Shown here: positions 33,106-41,031 of the stretch, piece by piece
Layout of the letters: every line of letters begins with the position of its first letter
Position numbering within the stretch: position 1 is the stretch's first letter
Assembly (NCBI RefSeq): GCF_001625085.1
Contig: NZ_BDAW01000035.1
Location: forward strand, 1-64,000
Source: Nocardia acidivorans NBRC 108247
GTDB lineage: Bacteria > Actinomycetota > Actinomycetes > Mycobacteriales > Mycobacteriaceae
DNA length: 64,000 nucleotides
Reading direction: 5' to 3'
Made by a program: the position numbers and the translations under genes
Notes under the pieces: generated by a model
Told to the model about the DNA's origin: nothing
Seen by the model: the letters and a program-made list of their open reading frames with translations, nothing else
The model's database searches: none

Positions 33106-33540
33106 GTGACTTCCACTCCAGCTCGCGGCCGGGTAGCCGAACTGCGATTGCGGGCCGCGGTGGTCGGTCGCCGGGCCCGTATCTACTGGCCCGGTCCGAC
33201 CGGGCCACCGCGACCACTGCTCATGCTCTTCGATATCGGAAATATCAGTGGGACCGCCGATTTCGAGGAGCTCTGCCGGAACCTCTCCGCGACAGGCGAT
33301 TTCATCGTCTTCGCGGTGCGCTATGACCTGCGGCCCGAGCAGCGGTGGGCGATCGAAGCCGATGCCGTTCGCACCCTGGAATGGGCGGCCGATCATGCCG
33401 CCGAATTGCATGCCGATTCGGATCGGCTGCTCATCGGCGGCAGGGGAGCGGGCAGCGCTCTCGCCACGGCGGTGCGCCGTCTGGCTTATCAGCAGGGTTG
33501 GCCACCGATTCTGCGGCAGTTGATGATTCCCGCTTTCTAA
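33106..33540 (+). CDS. Truncated, catalytically inactive HSL-like hydrolase
   Basis: A ~144-residue protein corresponding to the first half of an HSL-family hydrolase. ARIYWPGPTGPPRPLLMLFD aligns with the strand leading to the HGGG motif, but that motif is replaced by FDIGN. YDLRPEQRW stands for Y-R-L-A-P-E-H, and GGRGAGSAL stands for G-D-S-A-G-G with the nucleophile Ser replaced by Gly. The protein ends at QLMIPAF, before the acid and His. Codon bias is normal, so it may be expressed as a pseudo-enzyme, or may be a recent relic. It is divergent from the LysR-hydrolase fusion and 31 bp upstream of the monooxygenase, probably in one operon. Confidence 0.7.
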   Translation: MTSTPARGRVAELRLRAAVVGRRARIYWPGPTGPPRPLLMLFDIGNISGTADFEELCRNLSATGDFIVFAVRYDLRPEQRWAIEADAVRTLEWAADHAAELHADSDRLLIGGRGAGSALATAVRRLAYQQGWPPILRQLMIPAF

Positions 33541-33571
33541 TCAGTACTCGAAACCTCTTTCAGGAGAACCC

Positions 33572-34792
33572 GTGAACACCACCCGCACCGTTCTGATCTC
33601 CGGCGGCAGTATTGCCGGACTCACCCTCGCGTATTGGTTGCGCCGCTATGGATTCGAGGTCACCGTTGTCGAGCGGGCTCCCGCGCCGCGACCCGGCGGG
33701 CAGGCCGTGGACCTGCGCGGGGTGGCCAAGGAAGTGGCCGAGCGGATGGGGATTCTGCCGCAGATCGAGCAGGCTCGCGTGCACGAGAAGGGCCTGGCGT
33801 ATGTCGATGCCGACGGGAAATGGTCGGCGAGTATGGCCGCCGAACTCTTCGACGGTGAGGGCGCGGTCGCCGAGATCGAGATCCTGCGCGGCGATCTGAC
33901 CGATATCCTCTATGCCGCAGCGCGTTCCGGTGTCGAGTATCTGTTCGACGATACGATCACCGCGCTGCGCGAGAGGCCGGACGGGGTGGTGGTCGAGTTC
34001 TCCCGCAACGCATCTCGTGTCTTCGATGTGGTGGTCGGCGCGGATGGGCTGCATTCCACGGTGCGGCGGCTGGCCTTCGGTCCCGAGACCGAGTTCGTGC
34101 ACAATCTCGGGGGTTACCTGTCCTACTTCACGATTCCGGTGCGGGGACTCGAGCTGGACGACTGGTTCCTGATGTACAACGCCCCCGGCGGGCTGCTCGC
34201 GGCCATTCGTCCCGAGGGGCCGAGCAGCGCCAAGGCCATGTTCGGTTTCAAGGCAACGGATCTGATGTACGACCGGCACGATCGGGCCGGGCAGCAGCGC
34301 ATTCTGCTCGAGAAGTTCGGCGAACTCGGTTGGCATGTACCGCGATTGCTCGAGGTGATGGATCAGGCTCCGGACTTCTTCTTCGACACCATCAGTCAGA
34401 CGCGGATGGAGTCGTGGTCACAGGGGCGGGTCGCGCTCATCGGTGACGCCGGATACTGCGGGTCGCCGCTCTCGGGCAATGGGACCGCCATGGCCATGGT
34501 GGGCGCATATGTCCTCGCGGGCGAGCTGGCGCGCTTCCGCGACGACCATCGGGCCGCGTTCGCCCGCTACCAGGACGAATTGCGGCCGTACGTCACCGAA
34601 TGCCAGAAGTTGCCCCCGGGCGGTGTCAACGGCTTCCTGCCCGGCAGTCGCGCGGCCATCCGGATGCGCAACTTCTCGGTCCGCATGATGACCTCCAAAC
34701 CCATGCGCGGCCTGATGTCCAAATCGCTCCAGAAGGCCGACACCATCACCCTGCGCGACTACGCGCCGTCCGCCACCTTCTACGTCCCGTAG
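33572..34792 (+). CDS. FAD-dependent aromatic hydroxylase-type monooxygenase
   Basis: A 406-residue group A flavoprotein monooxygenase. Motifs are GGSIAGLTLAYWLRRYGFEVTVVER-type dinucleotide binding at the N-terminus (G-G-S-I-A-G), the DG motif in VVVGADGLHSTVRRL, and the GD motif in RVALIGDAGYCGSPLSGNG. It uses NAD(P)H, FAD and O2 to hydroxylate aromatic or polyketide-like molecules; relatives include tetracycline-inactivating and rebeccamycin-type enzymes, and the substrate here is unknown. AGGAGA gives its ribosome site. It follows the inactive hydrolase gene and is probably controlled by the divergent LysR-hydrolase fusion. The 3' end overlaps merR by 13 bp. Confidence 0.9.
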   Translation: MNTTRTVLISGGSIAGLTLAYWLRRYGFEVTVVERAPAPRPGGQAVDLRGVAKEVAERMGILPQIEQARVHEKGLAYVDADGKWSASMAAELFDGEGAVAEIEILRGDLTDILYAAARSGVEYLFDDTITALRERPDGVVVEFSRNASRVFDVVVGADGLHSTVRRLAFGPETEFVHNLGGYLSYFTIPVRGLELDDWFLMYNAPGGLLAAIRPEGPSSAKAMFGFKATDLMYDRHDRAGQQRILLEKFGELGWHVPRLLEVMDQAPDFFFDTISQTRMESWSQGRVALIGDAGYCGSPLSGNGTAMAMVGAYVLAGELARFRDDHRAAFARYQDELRPYVTECQKLPPGGVNGFLPGSRAAIRMRNFSVRMMTSKPMRGLMSKSLQKADTITLRDYAPSATFYVP

Positions 34793-35706
34793 GCGTCCCG
34801 CGCCAAAGCGCTGTACACCCAATCATGGGCTCGCCCCACGGTGATTCGTGTTCCGAGGAATCGCTGGGTGAGGGCCCAATACCGGTGGATCCGGTGATCG
34901 GTATCGGTCGCATCGACCAGCATCCGCTCCCGGAATCCCGGTGAATCGGTTTCCCCGCGCGCTCGCGCATGAGCATCGACGAACCGATCGAGCTCACCAC
35001 CCCCGCGCGGCCGCACGCCCGCCGAAACGAGCGGCACCACCTCGGTCATGACATCACCCACCTCGACATAGAGTGCGCCCACATCACGGATCGACTCCGG
35101 CCGACTCCGCAGGAGTTGTTGTCGCACAACACCGTTCATCTCGGGATCCTCAACCAAGGCGGCCAACTCGGCGTAGGCCACCACCTCGTCCGCCGATGGA
35201 TCACCGGGCGGCTCGGGAACATTCCACCCGACCCACCCATCGACCTCCCGTCGCCCGACGGGTGCGAGCACCTGCCGCCAAAACCGCACCAGCCCCTCAT
35301 ACACGGCACCACCATCCTGCGCCGCGGCAAGCAACGCGAGCCGCGCCCCCCGCTCGCCGGGCGCGGCCACCTGAACGGCCCGCACCGAAGCCCGCCGCCA
35401 GGCCAACTCCCTGAATTCCCCATCCAGCCGCGCACGTTCGATCGCAATGGCCTCCTCGAGCGACCTCTCACCCCGCAGCACTTCACCGATGGCCCCCAAC
35501 CCCAGCCCCAATGCCCGCAGCCGCCGCACCAACATCAACCGCTCGACAGCCGCATCCCCCTCGAACATCCGATGCCCACCCGCACTCCGCGCCGCCTCCA
35601 CAATCCCTTCATCGCAGTAAAACCGAATCGTCCGCACCGAAACCCCGCTCCGCCGCCCCAACTCCCCAATCCCCACCAACTCGCTCACCCGTGTGTCATC
35701 CCTCAC
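34780..35706 (-). CDS. MerR-family regulator (paralogue A)
   Basis: A 308-residue regulator. The N-terminal winged HTH begins GIGELGRRSGVSVRTIRFYC, then EAARSAGGHRMF, the classic MerR fold; a coiled coil and a large C-terminal domain of ~200 residues follow, suggesting small-molecule binding. No cysteine cluster for metals is seen. The GTG at 35706 is chosen as the position shared with the paralogue at 61.5-62.5 kb, which has the same sequence layout throughout. It is divergent from the acyl carrier protein gene, and a long-spacer promoter lies between them. Confidence 0.88.
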   Translation of the reverse strand: MRDDTRVSELVGIGELGRRSGVSVRTIRFYCDEGIVEAARSAGGHRMFEGDAAVERLMLVRRLRALGLGLGAIGEVLRGERSLEEAIAIERARLDGEFRELAWRRASVRAVQVAAPGERGARLALLAAAQDGGAVYEGLVRFWRQVLAPVGRREVDGWVGWNVPEPPGDPSADEVVAYAELAALVEDPEMNGVVRQQLLRSRPESIRDVGALYVEVGDVMTEVVPLVSAGVRPRGGGELDRFVDAHARARGETDSPGFRERMLVDATDTDHRIHRYWALTQRFLGTRITVGRAHDWVYSALARDAYGT

Positions 35707-35712
35707 AACGCC

Positions 35713-35744
35713 TTGAACCTCCACCCAACTGGAACCCCTAGCGT
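35713..35744 (+). promoter_or_regulatory. MerR-type long-spacer promoter for the acyl carrier protein gene
   Basis: TTGAAC (35713-35718) and TAGCGT (35739-35744) are separated by 20 bp, longer than the optimal 17, as in promoters activated by MerR proteins. The spacer holds an imperfect dyad, CTCCACCCAACTGGAA. The first 16 bases of this site (CCTTGAACCTCCACCC) are identical to the site of the second MerR paralogue. Confidence 0.75.
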
Positions 35745-35798
35745 ACTGACACAGCCGCCCCACCCGGGGGCGGATCCCACACCAGGAGAGCGCATCCC

Positions 35799-36089
35799 AT
35801 GACCACCCAGCAGCAAATCATCGCGGGCATAGCCGACATCATCGAAGAGGTAACCGGTATAGAAGCCACCGCCGTGACCCCCGAGAAATCCTTCACCGAA
35901 GACCTCGAAATCGACTCCCTCTCCCTGGTCGAAATAGCAGTCCAACTGGAAGACAAGTACTCGGTGAAGATTCCCGACGAAGACCTCGCCAGCCTCCGAA
36001 CCGTCTCCGACGCAGTCACCTACGTCCAAAGGATGGAATCCGCCCACCCCCACCTGGCTGCCGAAATCGAAGCCGCTGTAGAGCACTGA
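35799..36089 (+). CDS. Acyl carrier protein (AcpM-like)
   Basis: A 96-residue acyl carrier protein, slightly long for the family in the manner of AcpM. The phosphopantetheine attachment site is Ser40 in LEIDSLSLVEIAVQLEDKY. It carries acyl chains as thioesters in the cytoplasm. No ketosynthase or other FAS-II or PKS gene is adjacent, so this is an orphan ACP under apparent MerR control. A housekeeping AcpM would normally sit with kasA/kasB, which suggests a condition-specific copy. A GGAGA ribosome site precedes it. Confidence 0.92.
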   Translation: MTTQQQIIAGIADIIEEVTGIEATAVTPEKSFTEDLEIDSLSLVEIAVQLEDKYSVKIPDEDLASLRTVSDAVTYVQRMESAHPHLAAEIEAAVEH

Positions 36090-36153
36090 CTCCCGGCCGT
36101 GGGGGCGGGTCGGGGAAACGGCTGCGGGGCGTAGCGGTCCGAGCGCAAGATGG

Positions 36154-36195
36154 GGTGAACGGAAAGTGGACCGGGGATCACATTTTCTGTTCACC
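36154..36195. promoter_or_regulatory. PHO-box-like repeats upstream of the phosphonate transporter
   Basis: Minus strand: GTCCA (36171 to 36167) and GTTCA (36160 to 36156) are spaced 11 bp, as GTCCACTTTCC-GTTCACCCCAT. Plus strand: a further GTTCACC unit at 36189-36195. Together they also form an inverted repeat, GGTGAACGGAAA / TTTCTGTTCACC (one mismatch), with 18 bases between the arms. Direct repeats of GTTCA-type units at 11-bp spacing are the PhoP/RegX3 box pattern of actinobacteria. Confidence 0.65.
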
Positions 36196-36308
36196 TTCCG
36201 TATGTTTCGGATATCTTGGCTATACAACTTTCGGGCCGAAGGTAAGTACCTGTTGCCGGGATCGTGATCGATTCCCGGATTGATCGAACGCTGGACCGGG
36301 AGTCGCTC

Positions 36309-37445
36309 GTGCGCATCGCAACTGTTCGCAATGTTGGAATCTGTCTCGTGGCGGGGGCGTTGGTCCTGAGCGTGGGGGCCTGCACCAAGAAGTCGGAGAC
36401 GGCGGCAAGCAGTGCCGCGACCGCTACCTCGGCCGCCGATCTGGGTGGGATGGACGCGTTGATCGCGGCCGCCAAGAAGGAGGGGACGCTCAATCTCATG
36501 GCGCTGCCGCGGGATTGGGCGGGGTATGGCGAATTGATGGACAACTTCGCCGCCAAGTACGGGATCAAGGTCAATGACGATAATCCGGGAGCGAGCAGTG
36601 CCGATGAGATCAATGCGATCAAATCGCTGAAGGGGCAGGATCGGGCGCCGGATGCCGTCGACGTCGGGACCTCATTCGCCATCTCCGGCGCGAAGGAGGG
36701 GTTGTACGCGCCCTATAAGGTGACCGGCTGGGGTGATATCCCGGACTCCCAGAAGGCTTCGGACGGAACGTGGTTCGCCGATTACGGCGGGTACATGTCC
36801 ATCGGCTGCGATGCCGCCAAGGTGCAGGTCTGCCCGACCACCATCGCCGATCTGCTCGAGCCGCGGTACAAGGGTCAGGTCGCGCTCAGCGGTGACCCGC
36901 TCAAGAGCAATTCCGCGCTCATGGCGGTCTGGACCGCCTCGCTCGCCACCGGCGGCTCGGCCGACAATATCCAGCCGGGTATCGACTTCTTCGGAAAGCT
37001 CAAGGCCGCAGGCAATTTCGTGCCGGTGAAGGCTACCGCCGCCACCGTGCAGTCCGGTGAGACCCCGATCATCATCGACTGGGACTACCTCAACGCCGGT
37101 ATCGCCCAGACCACCGCCAACTCCGGTGCGAAGTGGACCGTCGCGGTCTCCACCGACGCCAGCATCGGCGGCTACTACGCCCAGGCGGTCAGCAAGACTG
37201 CCCCGCATCCGGCCGCCGCCCGCCTGTGGCAGGAATACCTGTACAGCGATGAGGGCCAGAACGGCCTGCTCAAGGGCTTCGCGCGTCCGGTCCGCCTGCC
37301 CGCCATGCAGAAGAGCGGCACCGTCGATCCCGCGCTGGCCAAGGTGCTGCCCGCGGCCAGCGACAAGGCGGTCTACCCGACCGACGATCAGGCCGCCAAG
37401 GCCAAGGACATCATGACCCAGACCTGGGCGAACACTGTCAAATGA
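36309..37445 (+). CDS. Phosphonate ABC transporter substrate-binding lipoprotein
   Basis: A 378-residue extracytoplasmic solute-binding protein. A signal peptide ends in a lipobox, LSVGAC, so Cys25 is lipidated, followed by a Ser/Thr/Ala linker. The body is the type II binding fold of the iron/thiamine/aminoethylphosphonate group, with MDALIAAAKKEGTLNLMALP and IIIDWDYLNAG visible. The GTG at 36309 has GGGAG upstream. It heads an operon with two permeases and an ATPase. Phosphonate specificity is inferred from the linked HD/dioxygenase pair and GntR regulator; iron or polyamine uptake would be the alternative if context is ignored. Confidence 0.85.
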   Translation: MRIATVRNVGICLVAGALVLSVGACTKKSETAASSAATATSAADLGGMDALIAAAKKEGTLNLMALPRDWAGYGELMDNFAAKYGIKVNDDNPGASSADEINAIKSLKGQDRAPDAVDVGTSFAISGAKEGLYAPYKVTGWGDIPDSQKASDGTWFADYGGYMSIGCDAAKVQVCPTTIADLLEPRYKGQVALSGDPLKSNSALMAVWTASLATGGSADNIQPGIDFFGKLKAAGNFVPVKATAATVQSGETPIIIDWDYLNAGIAQTTANSGAKWTVAVSTDASIGGYYAQAVSKTAPHPAAARLWQEYLYSDEGQNGLLKGFARPVRLPAMQKSGTVDPALAKVLPAASDKAVYPTDDQAAKAKDIMTQTWANTVK

Positions 37446-38317
37446 GTTCATCGGTTCGTTCGGCCCGAGTCTTGACATGGCTCGGGCTCGTCCCGTTTCT
37501 GGCGTACGTGGGCGTGTTCTTCCTGCTGCCGACCGGCGTCATCGCGTATTCGGCATTCCAGGTCGGTGACAGCGGGAACACCTGGTTCGGCACCGCGAAT
37601 GTGGCCTCGGCGCTCAAAGGCGCGTACCTCACCGGCCTGAAGAACAGCGTCGTGCTCTCCCTGGTGGTCGCGATCATCGCCGCCGTCCTGGGAATCGTTC
37701 TGGCACAGGCGATTACGAGCGGACGCGGACAGCTCCTACAGCGCGCGGTCTCCACAAGCGCGGCGGTGCTGGCGAACTTCGGCGGCCTGCCGCTGGCCTT
37801 CCTGTTCGTCGCCGCGATCGGCAATGCCGGTGTGCTGACCAAAATGCTCCAGGATCATCTGAACATCTCCCTGCGCGACGACCTGCACCTGGACCTGTAC
37901 TCGCAGGCGGGCGTGCAGTTCGTCTACCTGTATTTCCTTGTCCCGCTGATGGTTCTGGTCATCACCCCGGCCCTGGAGGGCCTGCGCCCGGAATGGCGCG
38001 AAGCCGCCGAGAGCCTCGGCGCACACGGCTGGCAGTACTGGCGCTATGTCGCCGGTCCCGCCCTACTCCCGCATTTCCTGGGCAGTGTGGCGCTGCTGTT
38101 CTGCACCTCGTTCTCCTCCTTCGCCACCGCCGACGCACTCACCAACGGCACCCTCGCCATTACCCCGCTCCAGATCGAGAGCGCGGTCTCGGGCAATGTC
38201 CTTGTCGGACAGGAGAACCTGGGCGCGGCCCTGGCCCTGAACATGATCGTGGTCGTCGTGCCGCTCACCCTGCTCTACCAGTACATGCAGAACAGGACCT
38301 CTCGATGGCTACGGTGA
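37442..38317 (+). CDS. ABC transporter permease 1 (phosphonate uptake operon)
   Basis: A 291-residue permease with about six helices and the BPD-transport EAA loop visible as PEWREAAESLGAHGWQYWRYV, which docks on the ATPase. It overlaps the binding protein gene by 4 bp (ATGA) and the next permease by 13 bp, so all are co-translated. The order binding protein, permease, permease, ATPase resembles PhnSTUV-type aminoethylphosphonate systems. Confidence 0.88.
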   Translation: MSSSVRSARVLTWLGLVPFLAYVGVFFLLPTGVIAYSAFQVGDSGNTWFGTANVASALKGAYLTGLKNSVVLSLVVAIIAAVLGIVLAQAITSGRGQLLQRAVSTSAAVLANFGGLPLAFLFVAAIGNAGVLTKMLQDHLNISLRDDLHLDLYSQAGVQFVYLYFLVPLMVLVITPALEGLRPEWREAAESLGAHGWQYWRYVAGPALLPHFLGSVALLFCTSFSSFATADALTNGTLAITPLQIESAVSGNVLVGQENLGAALALNMIVVVVPLTLLYQYMQNRTSRWLR

Positions 38318-39186
38318 CCGATCCCGCGGTGCTGCTGGGTGACGCCGCGGGACAACAGCATCCGCGCTCCGGTCGCACGTACACCCGCCCGCGGGCGTAC
38401 TGGCGCTGGATCGTGCTCGGCCTGGCCGCGCTCTACTTCATCGGCCCGTTCGCGGTGGCCTTCTGGTTCACCATCCACGACAAGAACGGCGTGAGCTTGC
38501 GCGCCTACACCCGAATCCTCTCCACCGCGGGGCTTTCCGACGCACTGGGCACCTCACTGGCCCTCGGACTCGTCGCGGTGGCGATCACCCTGGTCCTCAT
38601 GGTGCCGACCATGCTGCTGGTGCACCTGCGATTACAGTCCGCGCGCCCGGTGGTCGAACTGCTTTCCCTGCTGCCGCTGGTGATTCCGCCCGTCGCCCTG
38701 GTCGTCGGCGTCCGTAGCGTGCTCTCCTGGGGCAACAACAGTGATTACGTCGAGATCACCCAGGTCTTCACCGCGCTGCAGAAACAACCCCTCTCGCTGA
38801 TCCTGGCCCTGGTCTACGTGGTGATCGCACTGCCGTTCACCTTCCGCGCCCTGGACGCCGGAATCCGCGGCTCCCGTATCGACGTGCTCGTCGAGGCCGC
38901 CCAGAACCTCGGCGCGGGCTGGTTCACGGTGCTGTGGCGCGTGGTCCTGCCAGCCCTGCGCACCTCCATCCTGAACGCGGCTTTCCTGACCTTCGCACTC
39001 GTCATGGGGGAGTACACGATCGCGAAGATCCTCATCTTCCGCACCTTCCCCGTCTGGCTGGCCCAGTCCGCCAATACCGACGGCCAACTCCAGGTCGCAC
39101 TGTCGATCCTGAGCCTGGTGCTGACCTGGCTCATCCTGCTCATTGTTGTCTCGATCGCCGGTCGATCCCGAAAGGCCTCCCGATGA
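38305..39186 (+). CDS. ABC transporter permease 2 (phosphonate uptake operon)
   Basis: A 293-residue permease with about six helices after a ~30-residue hydrophilic leader. The EAA loop reads VEAAQNLGAGWFTVLWRVVLPAL. The ATG at 38305 is chosen inside the end of permease 1 because upstream codons in this frame lack membrane character. The stop overlaps the ATPase start by 4 bp. It pairs with permease 1 to form a heterodimeric channel. Confidence 0.88.
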   Translation: MATVTDPAVLLGDAAGQQHPRSGRTYTRPRAYWRWIVLGLAALYFIGPFAVAFWFTIHDKNGVSLRAYTRILSTAGLSDALGTSLALGLVAVAITLVLMVPTMLLVHLRLQSARPVVELLSLLPLVIPPVALVVGVRSVLSWGNNSDYVEITQVFTALQKQPLSLILALVYVVIALPFTFRALDAGIRGSRIDVLVEAAQNLGAGWFTVLWRVVLPALRTSILNAAFLTFALVMGEYTIAKILIFRTFPVWLAQSANTDGQLQVALSILSLVLTWLILLIVVSIAGRSRKASR

Positions 39187-40253
39187 CCGCCCAGGTAGTC
39201 CCCGAAATCAGCAGTACCGCAGTCGGTTTCGTCGACGTGCACCGGCACTACGGCAATGTCAAAGCCCTGGACGGTCTCACCCTCGATATCGATCCGGGTG
39301 AATTCATCGCCCTGCTCGGCCCCTCGGGCTGCGGAAAGACCACGGCCCTGCGCATTCTCGCCGGATTCGACCACCCCACCTCGGGGGAGGTTCTGGTCGG
39401 CGGCCGCGATGCCTCCTCGATCCCCGCGAACAAGCGCGATATGGGCATGGTCTTTCAGTCCTACAGCCTTTTCCCGACCATGTCCGCCCAGGACAATGTG
39501 GCCTTCGGCCTCGGCCTGCGCGGTCGCCCCGCCAAGCGCCGGCGCGAGCGCGCCCGCGAACTGCTGGATATGGTCGGCCTCGCCGAGCACGTCGCCAAAT
39601 ACCCGCATCAACTCTCCGGCGGTCAGCAGCAACGCGTGGCCCTGGCCCGCGCCCTCGCCATCGCACCCCGGGTCCTGCTGCTGGACGAGCCGCTCTCGGC
39701 CCTGGATGCCAAGGTGCGCCAGCAATTGCGCGAGGAGATCCGCCGCATCCAGCGCGAACTCGGCGTCACCACCGTATTCGTCACCCACGACCAGGAGGAG
39801 GCCCTGGCCATCGCCGATCGCGTCGCGGTCATGCGCAACGGCCGAATGGAACAGTGCGCCAGCCCCGATCAGGTATATCAGCGCCCGGCCACCCCCTTCG
39901 TAGCCGAATTCGTCGGCACCATGAACCGCATTCCGGCCACCGCCGTCGACGCCACCCATGTGCGCGTGGGGGAGCAGATCCTGCCCTGCGACGGCGAGGC
40001 CACCGCCGAGGGCGAGGTCACCGTCCTGGCCCGCCCCGAAGCGGTCCTGGTGCACGAATCCCCGGACGGCACAGCCACTGTCGTGGCCGTGACCTTCTTC
40101 GGCGCGACCACCCGCCTGCGCCTGACCCGCCCCGAGGGACTCGAGCTGCTCGCCGATGTGGCCAGCCACCGCGCCGCCGACCTGACACCCGGAACCCGCG
40201 TCGAGGTCTCCCTGCTGGACCGTCCGGTGCTGCTGGCCGCGGATCCCCGTTGA
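39183..40253 (+). CDS. ABC transporter ATP-binding protein (phosphonate uptake operon)
   Basis: A 356-residue importer ATPase. Walker A is GPSGCGKT (46-53), the signature LSGGQ (144-148), and Walker B LLLDEP (165-170); the H-loop is FVTHD. The C-terminal ~100 residues form a TOBE/OB regulatory domain (VTVLARPEAVLVHE and onward), typical of spermidine/iron/aminoethylphosphonate importers. It powers uptake from the cytoplasmic face. A GTG start for the GntR gene follows 11 bp after its stop. Confidence 0.92.
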   Translation: MTAQVVPEISSTAVGFVDVHRHYGNVKALDGLTLDIDPGEFIALLGPSGCGKTTALRILAGFDHPTSGEVLVGGRDASSIPANKRDMGMVFQSYSLFPTMSAQDNVAFGLGLRGRPAKRRRERARELLDMVGLAEHVAKYPHQLSGGQQQRVALARALAIAPRVLLLDEPLSALDAKVRQQLREEIRRIQRELGVTTVFVTHDQEEALAIADRVAVMRNGRMEQCASPDQVYQRPATPFVAEFVGTMNRIPATAVDATHVRVGEQILPCDGEATAEGEVTVLARPEAVLVHESPDGTATVVAVTFFGATTRLRLTRPEGLELLADVASHRAADLTPGTRVEVSLLDRPVLLAADPR

Positions 40254-40266
40254 ATACAGTTGCCGT

Positions 40267-41031
40267 GTGACGACTGATAATCCGAAGGTTCCCCGCTATC
40301 GGGAGATCGCCGAGCAGTTGCGCTCGGCGATCGAGAACGGTGAGTTCGCCGACGGCGCGTCACTACCCTCGGAACACCGCCTGAGCGAGCGCTACGGCGT
40401 CTCGCGCGGCACCATCCGGCAGGCGTTCGCGTTCCTGCGCGCCTCGGGCGTGGTCTCCTCGCGCCAGGGCGCGCGCCGTCAGGTGCTGCGCGGCCCCCGC
40501 GCACAGCCGATGACCGAACTGGTCAGCTTCGCCCGCTGGGCGCGCAGTATCGGCGAGACCCCGAGCAGCCGCACCGTCGGCACCGCGAGTGTCACCCCGT
40601 CCCCGGAGGTGCGGGAGAAGCTCGGTCTGGCCAAGGGCGAGAACGCTTTTCACGTGGAGCGGGTCCGCCTGCTGAGCGGCACCCCGACCATGCTGGAGAA
40701 CACCTACTATCCCGAACGCCTGGCCGAGCCGATCCTGGCGATGGATCTGGACGCCGAATCGATCACCGATCACCTGGAGAACTACGGCATCGTCTTCGCC
40801 GACGCCGAACACTCCATCGATGCCATCGCCGCACCCACCCGCACCGCCGGATTACTCGGAATCCGCACCGGCACACCGCTGTTGCGCACCATCCGGCGCA
40901 CCACCGATCCGGCCGGTGAGGTGCTGGAATGCTCTTTCGACACCTACGTCGGCTCGGCGGTGGCGTTCGTGGTGCGCAATTCGGTGGCGGCCGGGGCGGT
41001 GAGCCGGGTCAGATCGCTGCTGACGACCTGA
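40267..41031 (+). CDS. GntR-family regulator with UTRA domain (PhnF/PhnR-like)
   Basis: A 254-residue regulator. The N-terminal winged HTH is YREIAEQLRSAIENGEFADG followed by LPSEHRLSERYGVSRGTIRQ, and the C-terminal UTRA ligand domain starts near residue 80 (RTVGTASVTPSPEVREKLGL) and ends with ECSFDTYVG. HutC/PhnF-type members bind phosphonates or sugar phosphates. Its place at the end of the transporter operon and facing the tmpAB-like genes suggests it regulates uptake and catabolism. The 3' end overlaps the convergent HD oxygenase gene by 23 bp. Confidence 0.9.
   Translation: MTTDNPKVPRYREIAEQLRSAIENGEFADGASLPSEHRLSERYGVSRGTIRQAFAFLRASGVVSSRQGARRQVLRGPRAQPMTELVSFARWARSIGETPSSRTVGTASVTPSPEVREKLGLAKGENAFHVERVRLLSGTPTMLENTYYPERLAEPILAMDLDAESITDHLENYGIVFADAEHSIDAIAAPTRTAGLLGIRTGTPLLRTIRRTTDPAGEVLECSFDTYVGSAVAFVVRNSVAAGAVSRVRSLLTT

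Noticed and set aside
31737..33116. Extended start at 33116 for the LysR-hydrolase fusion
   Set aside because: The extra 40 residues cover the divergent promoter region and have Arg/His-rich, non-family sequence; the ATG at 32996 is a short distance before the HTH.
36154..36195. Inverted repeat as a terminator for the acyl carrier protein gene
   Set aside because: The arms are 18 bases apart without a T-tract and fit the GTTCA direct-repeat pattern better; a dual role cannot be excluded.
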